Assembly: GCF_000275845.1 (NCBI RefSeq)
Contig: NW_006766899.1
Location: 97,660-161,659 of the forward strand
Direction: 5' to 3'
From: Dichomitus squalens LYAD-421 SS1
Taxonomy: Eukaryota; Basidiomycota; Agaricomycetes; Polyporales; Polyporaceae
DNA: 64,000 bases
In this document: positions 48,477 to 59,740 of the stretch, piece after piece
Position numbering within the stretch: position 1 is the first letter of the stretch
Layout of the letters: each line of letters begins with the position of its first letter
Notes under the pieces: generated by a model
Seen by the model: the letters and a program-made list of their open reading frames with translations, nothing else
Told to the model about the DNA's origin: nothing
Databases searched by the model: none
Position numbers and translations under genes: made by a program

Positions 48477-49829
48477 AACCTGTTCAGGATACGACGGTTA
48501 CCGAGCCTGGTCAGCCTCATCATAGCCACTACCTGATGGCGGCTTACGACCAGATGACGTGTTTAGCGATGAGCTCGGCACCGCATCGAAGTACGTAGAG
48601 CTCATCAACACGCCTCCGGAGTAGTACGTTGGGGAGAGGTTTTACCGTCTGTCAGTCCCGAGGCTCCGCAGGAAGCCATGAACCATTGTCTGTCTGATAG
48701 ACATTGTGTAGGTTTGTCGTAATTCACCACCTCATCCAACTACGTGTGTGCTGTATTGATTTATCTGGGCCGTCCACCAGATCCCCCTCGATGCCAATGA
48801 AAGCGCGAGTAAACTCCCTCACTCCGGATCTTCACAGCTTCCGTGTTCCCAATAATGTCAACACGAGATGGTGGTGTCTGGTCGCTTCTCGAATTAACTC
48901 GTCATATTATCACTAGCCTGATGTTCCCTTGCCGTTCGCCAACATGGCGTCGTCGATGCGACCCGCCACATCCGCGCTGCATCTGTGCCTACTAAGGTTT
49001 GAGCGCGGAGTGTGCTGGATACCACAAAACCTGTGAGTAGATTGGCACTATAGAGCTGTATCTCTGAGAGTCTTACTAGGAGCACTGCGGCCGCCCATTG
49101 CATTCGGCGGTGTGGCACTATTTCGGCAGACTGTGTATCTCAGGAGCGTGACACCAAGTTTCGCATATCTCGCATTGCTAGGCTCGGCTTTCTTACACCG
49201 TGCAACCAGACTTGCAGCGACCCACTGTAATAAGGGGCCAGGAAGTTGAGCAAATCCGGCGAGAGGCCGGATTTAGGTCCATGACAATCGGGTGACGCAC
49301 AGCTTCGAAGTTCACATAAGCTCATGAATGCTAACTAATGCTTCCGCGACAGAGCCTGCAGGCTAAATCAATTCCACCCAAGTTCCTGAGTTCTTCTCAT
49401 ACCTGCCCCGGTATCGCGGCTCGGGGCCTTTACTGTTCAAAGCTTGACCGGCTATCTTCCCTCAGGCCGTGCATAGCGGCTGCTGTCCGGCGTAACACCA
49501 CCGGGCGATGCCTTCGTCCATTCGTGTGCCACAGAAGCCTGTCAAGATCGAAAATTTCAGGATCACGTGTACCACTGTGCTCATAGATATATGTATATAT
49601 AGTGCAGGCGTCGTGCATCGATCTCTTCTCACCATCTCATCCTTGTAGACCACGTTTCCGGTGGGTGGACATTCCCTTACTGATGCGCATTAGCTTATGC
49701 TTGTATTTACTCAGCCAATTCATCAGAAGTTATAATCGTCTAGGCGACATTTCTTGTCAGGAAAACTACACAGTGAGATTGTATTTGCGTTCGAGCTTGT
49801 TCAGACCTAATGGAGGATAGTCATTTAAC
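48477..49829. other. Intergenic, promoter side of the split HET gene
   Basis: No supported gene in about 1.35 kb; only short overlapping frames. A TATA-like run lies at about 49594-49602, upstream of the HET start. Confidence 0.5.
49594..49602 (+). promoter_or_regulatory. Candidate TATA box of the split HET gene
   Basis: TATATATAG lies about 230 bp upstream of the HET start codon at 49830 within an AT-rich patch. Support is by position and sequence only. Confidence 0.35.
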
Positions 49830-49994
49830 ATGCGCCTGATTGAAACAAGGACAGGACGGTTTCGCTGGTTTGACGATCCTCGCACAGTCCGCTATGCTGT
49901 CCTCTCGCATGTGTGGTCGAAAGAAGACGATCCGAACCATGTTCCAGAGCAGACCTACCAGGATGTCTGTCGTATTCATCGCGAGGCCGGCGAT
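49830..49994 (+). pseudogene. HET-domain gene, part 1 of 3 (N-terminus), cut by a transposon
   Basis: Fifty-five codons from ATG 49830: MRLIETRTGRFRW, then YAVLSHVWSKED and EQTYQDVCRIHREAGD. This is the standard start of basidiomycete HET proteins (AILSHVW, EQTYQD). The sequence is interrupted after 49994 by the 8,997-bp element whose terminus begins CATCAGG. The frame continues at 58994. Parts 1-3 are 165, 747 and 795 bp, all multiples of three, which would sum to 568 codons plus a stop, a normal length for this subfamily. As it stands, any transcript would read from part 1 into the element. Confidence 0.88.
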
Positions 49995-50016
49995 CATCAG
50001 GAAAAACCCCATCTGC
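49995..50016. repeat. Left terminal inverted repeat of the Plavaka-type element
   Basis: The first 13 bases, CATCAGGAAAAAC, are identical to the opposite end; after two mismatched bases CATCTGC matches again. The right partner is 58970-58991. The same first 13 bases form the ends of the 945-bp element at 59741-60685. Confidence 0.85.
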
Positions 50017-50288
50017 GAATTATGGATAAATTAGCGAGGTCCTCGATAATGTGCACTAATCCGCTCTTTGCTACCTCTAATGGCTGGCGCGACTGCGGAT
50101 CCATCCCGAGCCCGACTTGCAGATGGTCTGTGTTGCGAGGGCGCGCTCGAATGTGATGAGCTCGAGCTCAAACATGGTAGAAGGCAGACGATGATGCGCT
50201 TACTGGTTTCTAGCGGCGATTCATGTAACAAATCCAATCAGCGTGCACCGTGCGCGCAACACCATGAGAGCTCCAAGATAAGCTTCAA

Positions 50289-53200
50289 TTAGAATATAAG
50301 CTTGAACATATGACGGTCTACATATGGGTTTACATAAAATGATGGGCATAGATCTAAGACGGTCGAACTTGTCCATTCACGGGGAGCGATGGGACCAAAA
50401 TCTGGAAAGAGGTGACAGCTCCTCTCGAGGTCGTCAACCGCAATGATACTACCTGTGCGCTCTCCTCCTCCTCCGAGATCACGGGAAACCTGGTACATGC
50501 AGTGATCAGGCTCAGGATGGGTGAAGGGGCTGAACCACTCAACATATGCGAGGTGGCCATAAGGGCGCGCTTCCTCGCTGAGCTTCGGAAACAGGAGTGG
50601 GACTGCCTTTTTGGGAATCTTGAAGACGATACGGACTTGCGCGACTTGCAACCCTTTCACTAGTGTAAGACAAGAGTTGAACTAGTTATTTGAGTAATCA
50701 CAAACCATGAATGCCATGCTGTGCGTTTGCCCTGGTGTCGCGCACGAGTGCAGTGTCAAAGCGACCAGGAAGCATGTCGCCATACTTACCCTTGTGCGCC
50801 GGCCGCACATGAATGACGTCACAGATCTGCGTGCCAGGGGCTGCACAGATGTGGGGGTCAGGGACCCAGAACTTGATCTTGTGATATGTTGGAATCGCCT
50901 GAAATGGCAAGAATACACGCGCCGACTCGCGCTCTATTTGCTGAGGGGTGAATTCTGGACAGTTGCGTTGGGCAATGAATCGGGTGAGGGCGTCGCGGAA
51001 AAATTGTGCACCATAGTCGGTAGGAATTGAGGTAATCTTCACAGCGCGAACGGAAGGGTACCGCGTCATTTTGATGCGGTTTGGGCCTTGGTCAGCTGTG
51101 ATGCGTGGACAGCCACTGCAGTGCTGGGTCTGGGTAGCAGTAGGCAGGGTAGGCTCAGCATGCGATGTGGGCAGAGCACTAGACTGAGCGACATGTGGCG
51201 GAGTGTCCGATATGGGTGTCTGAGCGGGAGGCGCTGACGACGATGGGATATTGGTGCCTATATCTGCGGCAGGATGTGCTGTTTGTAGAAATGTGAAAGG
51301 AAGTGTCTGCAAAGAATTGAGGAGAGATGACATACCACTTGAGCCTGTCTGTGTGAGACACCATTGGACATACCGCTCGTGACGCTGCATCTTCTCCTTA
51401 CGTTCAAGCCAGATAGTCATTTGTGCGAACTCATCCTTGTGGTTGGTGGCACGGTACGCATCCTTGGTAAAGTCGATGTGAAGCCGTTCGGAGTACTGTG
51501 TGTCGTAGTTGTCTGTGGTGCCGAAAAGTTCAATGCTGCGACGATAGTGGTCAAGAGAATGGAGTTTGGGGAGGTGGAAGTGAGTGCGGATGCCTAATTC
51601 GACGAAAATCCCCTTGTTGTCATGAAAAACGACCAGTGTCTCATCTAGGAGGCGGAGAGTTTCAGTTGTGTGAGTGCTATACTGCGCATAGTAGAGAAAA
51701 TTGAGTACTGCCCATGTAGCACGAACAAGGCGCAACGCAGACCGTCCGTCCGGCAGCTCCAGGCCTACAACAAGGCCTAGCAAGATGCGACCAATGTCCT
51801 GGTGCTCCTTCCCAGTGATGCGCGACATCGTTGAGATGCCTTTGCCAAAGTGTCGAAGGTTGTGATTCAGAGGCATACGGCGGCAGCGTGCATCAATCTC
51901 CTCCGTTCCGAACGCGGCGTGGAGCCAGGAAACAAGGTGCTTTAGAACTCCCTGATAGAGCTGATGCAAAACGTCAGGAGTAATTGCAAGGTAGATATCT
52001 GTGTAAGGCAAATCCGCCCAAAAGGGACGACAGATGGGTTTGATACCAGCTTCGGCACATGCACGTGTAAAGGCCCGGGGACCCTCGTCGATCGCAGATA
52101 TCGCACGAAGGATTTTGTCTAGGTCGCGAAGGGGCCGGGATGTGTCTGTGGACTCGCCAACATCATTCCGGTCAATAGGACACTTGGGACACTCCCCCGT
52201 CTTGCAACCGGTGACAAGAAGCTGCTCAGGGTAGTCCCCAACATACGTTGCAAGAATGGGGTGACCACGACGGACTAGACCATCCCCACTTGCCAGCTTC
52301 ATTCCTGTTACGCTAGCAGAAGCGAGAGGCGCAAGGACACGGCCCATACAAGCGTGAAACAAGTTTGCGAGGGTGCGACGACGTGCAGCCTTGTTCTTGA
52401 TGTGCTGTAGACGAGAAGTTGGGAGGTACGCTAGAAGAATCTGGCCACGACGAGATGGCTTGCAGCGGATATCCTTGGGGAGGTTGCCTAGTGTCATATA
52501 GACGGGATACGCGGACTTGTTCCCAATAAGGGTAAGCTGCGTCTTGTCGGATGAAATGATGATGGGGATCACGGTGGCACCCGGTTTGTCCTTCTCCAAC
52601 TGTTTCTGCAGGCCGATATAAGGCGATTAGCCAAAATGTTACAAGGTAGTTTGTCGGTTTACATACCTGGGTAGCCCACCACCATTGTCCTGTATTCATG
52701 TCGAAGTAGACCCTACTGGTCTTATTGCTGTCGGTGTAATGGCGCTCGGGAACAAGAAGGAGGAGGCCGATGAAGTCCGGGTCTCCATAGAGCGCCTCCA
52801 CACACTGTAGCACATCACGGAAGAACACCTCGAACGCCTCCCCAGCAACAACAATCTCGTAGCGCTCGAATCGAGGCCGTGCGGGTGGGAGCTGCTTGTC
52901 GATGATTTGATCGAGGCCTCGGGTGTGCTTGTAAGACAAAGCAAGCCGCTGGGCAACCTGGCTTAGCACTTCAGCGAAACAAACCAGAATACAGATAAGA
53001 AAGGCACAGACCTCTTCTATGGCAAGCAGCTCAGTAAATGCGGTGGAACCAGGTCCGCGCGTCTTCGCCCACATCCCAACCTTCCAATCCCGCTCTGAGG
53101 CGAACGGAGCATAGGGGTTAGGGTTGTTTGGATCCTCGACGACCGCGCGATAGCTCTCGTGAGCTGTGTGGCATAAATCGGAGGGTCCAGTTCTGTCAGA

Positions 53201-53526
53201 TTGCAGAATCGGGGCACCTGCGGTCGCGATCGGAAAGGGAACAACGAATGTCTTGCGGCGCGCAGCATTCTCGATGTCCCTCCGTTCCTGCAGAGATGGA
53301 GAAAAGGCACAACAACATGCAGTCATGAATCCGTCAGTAAGCTTTCAAGAGAGTTGAACAGCTGTCACTTACCCCAGAAGCGATAGGAGGTGTCGCCTGA
53401 GGCGCAGTTGAAGACAGTTGGTGTGGGGTTACGCTGTTAGGGTGTAATGTGCGAGGTTCCGGCTCCCATCCCACCCCATTCAGCTCCTCGTCAGTTTCTT
53501 CATCACTGACCAATGATCCTAGGCCA

Positions 53527-53580
<54 letters not shown>

Positions 53581-53862
53581 AAATAGTGCATGTCGTAGTC
53601 TCCGAAGAAATCACCTTCAAAAGGGATTGGTTCAGCATCCATGTCGACATCCTCGATTTGAGGAATTTGAACGGGAACAGGGGAAGTGGCGTCGAAAGGT
53701 GGGCTAGGAGGTGGAGAAGACTCATAGAGGTGAGACACCCGAATTGCAGCACAGGCGGGCTTCTGGGTTTGTGCAAGATGTTTTGACAGTCCGGAAGGAC
53801 TGAACCATTTGCGACATCCTGTGCATTTCTCAGTCGCTAGTGCTGTACGTGAGGAAGCCATA
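50289..53862 (-). CDS. Plavaka-family transposase
   Basis: DDE (RNase H-fold) transposase expected to cut and paste elements with the CATCAGG termini. Five exons: 53862-53373, 53287 to about 53012, about 52955-52667, 52605-50706 and 50659-50289, about 1,090 residues. Exon 1 has an N-terminal C2H2 zinc finger (CTGCRKWFSPSGLSKH) and a Glu/Asp run. Exons 2-3 hold the family's leader region (NPYAPFASERDWKVGMWAKT and RYYxT-like ERHYTDSNKTSRVY). Exon 4 has the putative catalytic residues in ISSDKTQLT, YVGDYPEQLL with C..C (GECPKCPID), and SERLHIDFTK, plus DVLHQLYQGVLKHL. The last exon carries the typical end (GHLAYVEWFSPF and MYQVSRD). No stop or frameshift interrupts it, so it may be active. Exon 2/3 borders are approximate. 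Confidence 0.85.
53529..53580. repeat. Hexanucleotide (CGTCCT)n repeat encoding an Asp-Glu run
   Basis: About eight perfect copies of the CGTCCT unit within exon 1 of the transposase, encoding alternating Glu and Asp on the minus strand. Being a six-base unit, changes in copy number would keep the frame. Confidence 0.9.
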
Positions 53863-54169
53863 GATAGCAATGACAGTGTACAGGATGATGTGAAAGTAGC
53901 TAAGAATGCATGCGAAATGCGCTAAGACTTGACCCTCGATGGTTGGGACACAGCCTGGGATGCGCTTTGATGTCCATCGTCAGCCACCAGCGGACCTAAA
54001 CAGGAAATTCAGACTCTGCCCATCGCCTGTTTTCAGAGTCAGCCACAAACCGCGTTGCCATCTTGGACGACGTGGAATTTTTTCTTACCATTCTTTACTG
54101 CTTCTCCCACAACTTTCTAACTCGCACACGCCACTCCTTTTGTTTTCACGTTCCTCTACCTAGCTATCG

Positions 54170-57100
54170 ATGTCAGACCGCGCATCTCGTTCAAAGAGCA
54201 AAAAGAAGGGGGCCATGCCACAGCAGTCATCTCCCGAGACAATGCTCGGTGCCGCGTCTCCGGTAGACGGAGGCATGCCCCCTACTGCACCTCAGGGTCC
54301 AAAGCCTCGTCCTCGCCGGAAGGTTGCTGAAGCAGAGGCAAACGTCAGCATCGCAGGTGCGTGAATTCAAATGACACATGAATAAGCTAACCCACCGCTG
54401 GCTTAGCAACCGCACTCGTAGCCAGATCCACATTACGCCAGCCTGTCGAGACGTCCAAGGCAGGCAGCGCAGATGTTGAGAACCTGTCCTACACCACCAA
54501 GGGTGAGTCCGAGTTGTTACTAATACTTAGCGATACTGAAGTACCTCGTCAGCTCCCAACGTCGTTGGCAGGGCAAAGAGTAGTCGCAAGCGAGTACACT
54601 CTGACTCCGAGTCCCTCATCAGGGCCGGCGCCGACGTAAATGAGGATGTGCCCCTGACGTCCATCAAAGCTCCGCCAGCAAAGAAGACAAAGAAGCTAGC
54701 AACAGGTAAGCGAGACGGCCATGGCTCATGAAAGCATCCCCTTCTGACCTTCTTAAACCACCTCATCACTGACGCGACCAATGCGATGCAACCTGCAACT
54801 GACAGTCAGTGCCAAGCGCGACAACGCAGCGACCACAAACGCACCGGGTCGGAGGACTAGTACGCGCGGTCAAGAAGCTCATGCCTTGCAACGTAAGCCT
54901 ATCACAACGCGATTCAGCTGAAATGTACTACAAGAGACTGATCGAGTACTCACAGTCACGGGCATGGCAAACATCGGCGGAACGACAATTATTACAGATC
55001 CTGTGGGCAGTATGAGTGTGGAAGATGTGGCAGACGATGATGAGGCTGAACAATCTGACCGTGATGATGAGCCCTCGGCCCTCACGCAAGAGCAGGAGCT
55101 GGGCCAAGACGACGAAGCTCAGTCCGACTCTGGAGAGGAGTCGGAGTGCGACGACGCGCACAAGCTTGCAGCCCGTCTGGTCGCTGAAGTGCGTTCAGTG
55201 TCATTTGATTGGTTGAGGTGGTGAATAACCACTCACCTCCATTGTTTCCCCTCTAGATACCTGTGTGGTATGAGATGTCGAAGTCGAAGAAACAGCCGAG
55301 CGAAACACTCACCGCTGGTGGCAACGAGTCCCACGAAAATACGCGACTCGTGCCGGCAAGGTCAAGTACACGTCGCGTGTCGCCCAAGTATTTCGTTGAA
55401 ACCAGCGACTCGGGCTCTGAGTTCAATCCGGAGGCCGACGGGACTGAGCTTCCGAGCGAGGAGTATACGGTGGGGATGGGGGAGGAGGAAGTCGACGTGG
55501 CAGACCTTGTACTGCCCATTGTGGGCGCCCCTGGGAAGCCGAAGAACAAGGTTTGCGCCCGTCCACACATGTCACGGCATGCTCGCTGACGCCTTCATAC
55601 CTCAACCTCACCCCCCAGCAAGCTACCGGCAAGAAGACAGCCAAGCAGCAGCTCGAGGTGAGTTTCCCATTCGTCTGCGTACATTGAGCCCTTCTTTCCC
55701 CGTCATCATCGTTGTTTCGGGTACTGGAGTGGGTGCGGCGAGCCTGAGAGTACGAGTTTTTGCGCGTCAGGCGTGAAGACGACGCTTGGCCTGGCGACCG
55801 GCTGCAGTTGTGCGAACATGGGATTGACACACGTTGGCCCAAACATCTGCTCAGTGTCTCGTTGTGCCGCGTGTAGGGTACCGACCGCCCTTTGACTGCC
55901 TATCATCGCTGTCCCTCGCCATCCAACTGTCCGTCTCGGGGCGACCACGAGTGCGACACCGAGGATGGCATCCTGTCGTCATCATGGTCACTCACGCCCA
56001 TCGGTCGATAAAACCCTTTGCTCTTCCCCTTTGGAGAGATGACGTCGAGCGACCGTCCATCTCATGGCGACAGAGGATGGCGGTGCGGACGTTCATCGTG
56101 GCCTTTCTGGGCCTCTTGGTGCCAATTTGTTCACACTGCTGCTTGTCCGATATCGTCGCCTGGCGCGCTCAGCCTTTTGTCGTCCGCCCGCCGGGCGCAA
56201 CGCCCACGTCGTCGTCCTCAGCCTCGCCGCCTGTTGCCACACTAGCACCGGCCGGCTCGGAGTGGTTGGAGCGCTGCACGACGTGAGGAGTGCACCGTCG
56301 CAGGTAGCAACCAGCGTCATCGTGAGCGGGGACCCTGCGGCGCGAAAACTTGTAAGGTCAAGGTGCCATCACGCACCTCAAGCTCCTCAAGATGTCTTTT
56401 CGTGCGCTTCGCGATGACTTCCGGTTCGAGCGGACTGTTCAGTTTTTGGGCCCGCCGAGCAGCTGTACAACGAGCGCAGGATGAAACCACGCGTGCGACA
56501 CAGGATGGCATCCTGTGGGCTCATCACCATCATCACTCATGCCCATCGCCCATAGAACCGTTTGCTCTTCCCCTTCGGAGAGATCACGTCGAGCGGCTCG
56601 TCCTTACTAGCAGACTCTTGATACGATTTCTTCACGATGCGTCTGCTGCGAGAGGACACCCTGGACTTGATCGGTTCTTCCCCGTTGTTCTCCTGTGCGG
56701 GCCTGTCTTCAAGAACTAGTACTAACTTCTGCACATCTAGGAGCCTGTATGGAAAGATGCCCCGTCCCAAGCCGCCGTGATGGCATACAATGTCTACCTT
56801 CAGACGCTGGCCAGCCTCGGCATCCCAGCAAGTGAAGCACCACCACCCCCCTCATCTCTTCCTGTGTCCGCCAAGACCCAACGTATGTTTTTTTCATGTC
56901 AAACTACTCTTGACTCTCACCTTTGCTGTCCTCAGCCGCGCCGTCCAAAGCCAGTACCTCCCGTCGCCATCAACGTCCTGCTGTCACCAGCGAAGCGACG
57001 CCTTCCCTCGCTCAAGAGAGCCCTGTCGCGGCTCCATTGATGGACCCTCGGATGGGACTGGAGGCTGACGAGTACAAGATAGTCGCCCCCACACCTGGTG

Positions 57101-58245
57101 CGGCCCTAGCGCTTCAACGTCAGCACGACGACATCCGGGAGACCATCCGACACTCGCGCGGAGAAATCGAGGCGTTCATCGTGTTCATCCATGCCTTCCC
57201 CGACACCATGGGCCGCACCCGCTTCGTCTCCGACGCCCTGATCAACTCTGCTGGCGAGCTCGGATTTCCCGGTCTTCGGCAGCGCCTGCAAAAGGATCAA
57301 GAGTTCACGCACGCGCTTTCAGCCATTGTATGTAATATCATGTGGTATCTCCCTGCCAGCGACGCTGAAAAACCATTCATTCATCACAGCCGCGCCAGCG
57401 CATCAGCACCTTCCGTGGCCAAATGAAGAAGTGTGCCGAAACACACGTTGTCCCACAGTTTGGCCTGGTTCAGGGAGAGTGCGAGGCTAAGGTGGAGTTC
57501 CTTTTTGACCACATGGCATATGTATACCCTTGTATCTATGATGTGCGTGTTCCCTTCTTCATCTCCTGCGCAGACAGTTTGCACGGCGCTCCTAGAGCTT
57601 GGTGTCGTCATTTCCACAAATTCTTCAAGTCCTTGTGTGGCTCGGAGTCGCTGTGCAATAGTCCACTGATTGTTGATATTCAGACCAAGAAGCAGTCGGT
57701 TACTTGGGTGCAGCCTTACGGCGGCTCCATCGTGACCGCATTGGCCCGTCACATTGCTTGGACAGGACCCAGTGCGATCGCCATACGCAATCCTTTGCAG
57801 TTCACGTCTTCCATCCACGAAAGCCCGCAGGTCAACGAGAAGGAGATCCCGATGCCGATGCTCGCTCTAATTGGTGCTGCGGTATGCCACCCCCCATGTA
57901 TTCCCCTTTTTTTGTCCTCATGCATTGCAGATCCATGCTGCTCTGACCGAGTGGAAGTCTGGGACGCACAAGCCCAGCTCCTTCTCGGCAGATGCCTATG
58001 CAGACGCCTATAACGAGCACCTCACACTCCTGCGGGGCATCAAAGACAAGAACCTGCGTGGGTACCACAAGATGACGCACCGGATCTTCCTCGCTGCCAG
58101 GTGAGGATTCATTCTGTGCTGCATCGTGCTGAACTTACTGATGTTTTCTAACAGCGGCACCGCCCCAGCCATACCTGCAGCTCCGACGAACGCGGCCACC
58201 GATGCTCTCGCTCACGTAGACTTCGACAACATGGACATCGACTAA
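54170..58245 (+). CDS. DUF6532-domain protein carried inside the transposon
   Basis: A multi-exon gene in divergent orientation to the transposase. It starts MSDRASRSKSKKKGAMPQQ at 54170. Early exons encode a basic and then acidic disordered region (SRKRVHSDSESL at about 54580; DDDEAEQSDRDDEPSALTQE at about 55037; ETSDSGSEFNPEADGTELP at about 55399). After a long intron or poorly resolved section (about 55655-56741) comes EPVWKDAPSQAAVMAYNVYL. The C-terminal half is the DUF6532 domain common in agaricomycetes: GRTRFVSDALINSAGELGF, VEFLFDHMAYVYP, VQPYGGSIVTALARHI, MPMLALIGAA, IHAALTEWKSGTHKPSSFSA and AYNEHLTLLRGIKDKNL. It ends DFDNMDID with the stop at 58243-58245. Function is unknown. Placement between the terminal repeats makes it transposon cargo. 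Domain identification is confident; several exon edges are approximate. Confidence 0.75.
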
Positions 58246-58991
58246 TTACTCCAGCTCAACACTAGTATACCCTCATTTCACATCTCAGTCCGCAGCCTTT
58301 CTTCCTCCCTATATCTTACACTTACTGATCATGTAATATCTCGCATCATCTAGTGAGTACATCGTCTAAGCGCTGTCGCCCCAGACTCACATAATACAAT
58401 TCACATAGAAGCACCCCCTTTCTTTTGAGCCCCTCACTCCTATAGCTATCAATCCTCTACTAATACACGTCATTGATGTTGGCATATAGGTCGATATCAT
58501 GATATAGTGGCAGCGCCGTCTCGCCGTTTCTGTGTCCTCCCTGTGCCTCCCCGCCTCCCCCTGCCGCTGCCTGCATGTATACCCATATCTGCGGGACCCT
58601 AGGGTTATCGTGAAGATCTGTATCCCCTTGCCATGGTAGTTGTGTCATGTCGTACCGTAGCAGTCGAGAGTACAACCAATTTATTGTTCTCCTCGCATAC
58701 CACTATTGTGTGCTCAAGCTCCTCTCGCATGTCGCTATTCCTGTGCTCAATGCACCCAGATGCGCCATAATCCTTGGTATTGTTATTCACGAACGCGTAT
58801 AACGAGTATATTATTACGAGGATAAGGGGATGATAGCACGTCAATATTGGTCCCTCAGCGTAGCGCGCTTACAATGATAATGTGTGTCTATTGGCTGCTC
58901 GTTAGCTGGGACTAAGCTAACGAGACTAACGCCCTAATCTGGCTCATTAGTGCTGATTATCCCTCTTTAGCAGATGCAGTTTTTCCTGATG
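58246..58991. other. Non-coding right end of the Plavaka-type element
   Basis: About 750 bp with no supported gene, AT-richer than the surrounding exons. The last 100 bp contain repeated short motifs (GCTAA/TTAGC, CATTAGTGCTGATTATCCCTC) that are echoed inside the 945-bp element and near the left end; these are likely transposase-binding subterminal sites. The right terminal repeat is 58970-58991. Confidence 0.55.
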
Positions 58992-58993
58992 AT

Positions 58994-59740
58994 GGTGTCC
59001 CGGTGCTCCCTCTTCTTTCCGATAAGATCCGTTCTTTCTGTGATCTGGCACTAGCAGAAGGGTATGAGTTTGCCTGGGCAGATACCTGTTGCATTGACAA
59101 GAGTAGTTCTGCCGAATTGTCGGAAGCTCTCAACTCGATGTACAACTGGTACGGACACGCAGTCGTTTGCTACGCCTATCTTCCGGATGTATCCAATCCC
59201 AGTCGTCCTCCCTCCCAAGAGTGGGAGCTCGAGTTCCGAACAAGTAGGTGGTTCACCCGTGGGTGGACTCTACAAGAGCTCCTTGCTCCCGGAATAGTTA
59301 TCTTCCTCTCCAGCACATGGGAGTGTCTAGGGTCGAAGCGCACTCTTTCATCCCTCGTCACATCCATCACTGGGATTCCACACACCGTCCTCACCATGGA
59401 ACGCGCCCTCAACCAGGTCAGCATGGCAGAGCGGCTGCGATGGGCTTCGTCTCGTATCACAAGCAGGAAAGAAGATGAGGCCTACTGCCTTATGGGGATC
59501 TTCGGGGTCCATATATCAATCACATACGGAGAAGGCTCTTCTGCCTTCATGCGGCTGCAGGAGAAGATTCTCAAACACATCCCCGATCAGACGCTCCTTG
59601 TTTGGGGCTCTGTCCTACCGAGCACTTCCAACACGATGTCGTTTCGGAGGCCCTCCGATGTTGCCGAGCACATTCAGTCTTCGTTCAATGGCACATCCTC
59701 TCCTCTGTCGGTCCGGCACTCCATCCAAAAGCAGTGCTTG
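58994..59740 (+). pseudogene. HET-domain gene, part 2 of 3 (core HET domain)
   Basis: This 747-bp open segment continues part 1 in frame and holds the HET core: FAWADTCCIDKSSSAELSEA, NSMYNWYGHAVVCYAYLPDV, SRWFTRGWTLQELLAPG, ITGIPHTVL, EDEAYCLMGIFGV and YGEGSSAFMRLQEKI followed by IPDQTLLVWG. All conserved positions of the domain seem present and there are no stops. It ends at 59740, where the 945-bp element begins. The only damage to the HET gene appears to be the two insertions, in contrast to the decayed relative at 8183-9554. Confidence 0.9.

Larger units (their letters stand above)
49995..58991. mobile_element. Plavaka-type DNA transposon with transposase and DUF6532 gene, inserted in a HET gene
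   Basis: The element is bounded by terminal inverted repeats: CATCAGGAAAAAC at 49995-50007 and its reverse complement at 58979-58991. They extend to 22 bp with two mismatches. The target duplication is AT (49993-49994 and 58992-58993). Inside are a transposase gene on the minus strand (50289-53862) and a DUF6532 gene on the plus strand (54170-58245), divergently transcribed from about 53.9-54.2 kb. Subterminal motifs such as TTAGC and GCACTAAT recur near both ends. The 2-bp duplication and CACTA-like organisation fit the CMC superfamily to which Plavaka is related. The ends were read from the disrupted host gene, so they are well constrained. Confidence 0.88.

Noticed and set aside
50707..51030. 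Plus-strand frame over the transposase
   Set aside because: Antisense shadow of transposase exon 4.
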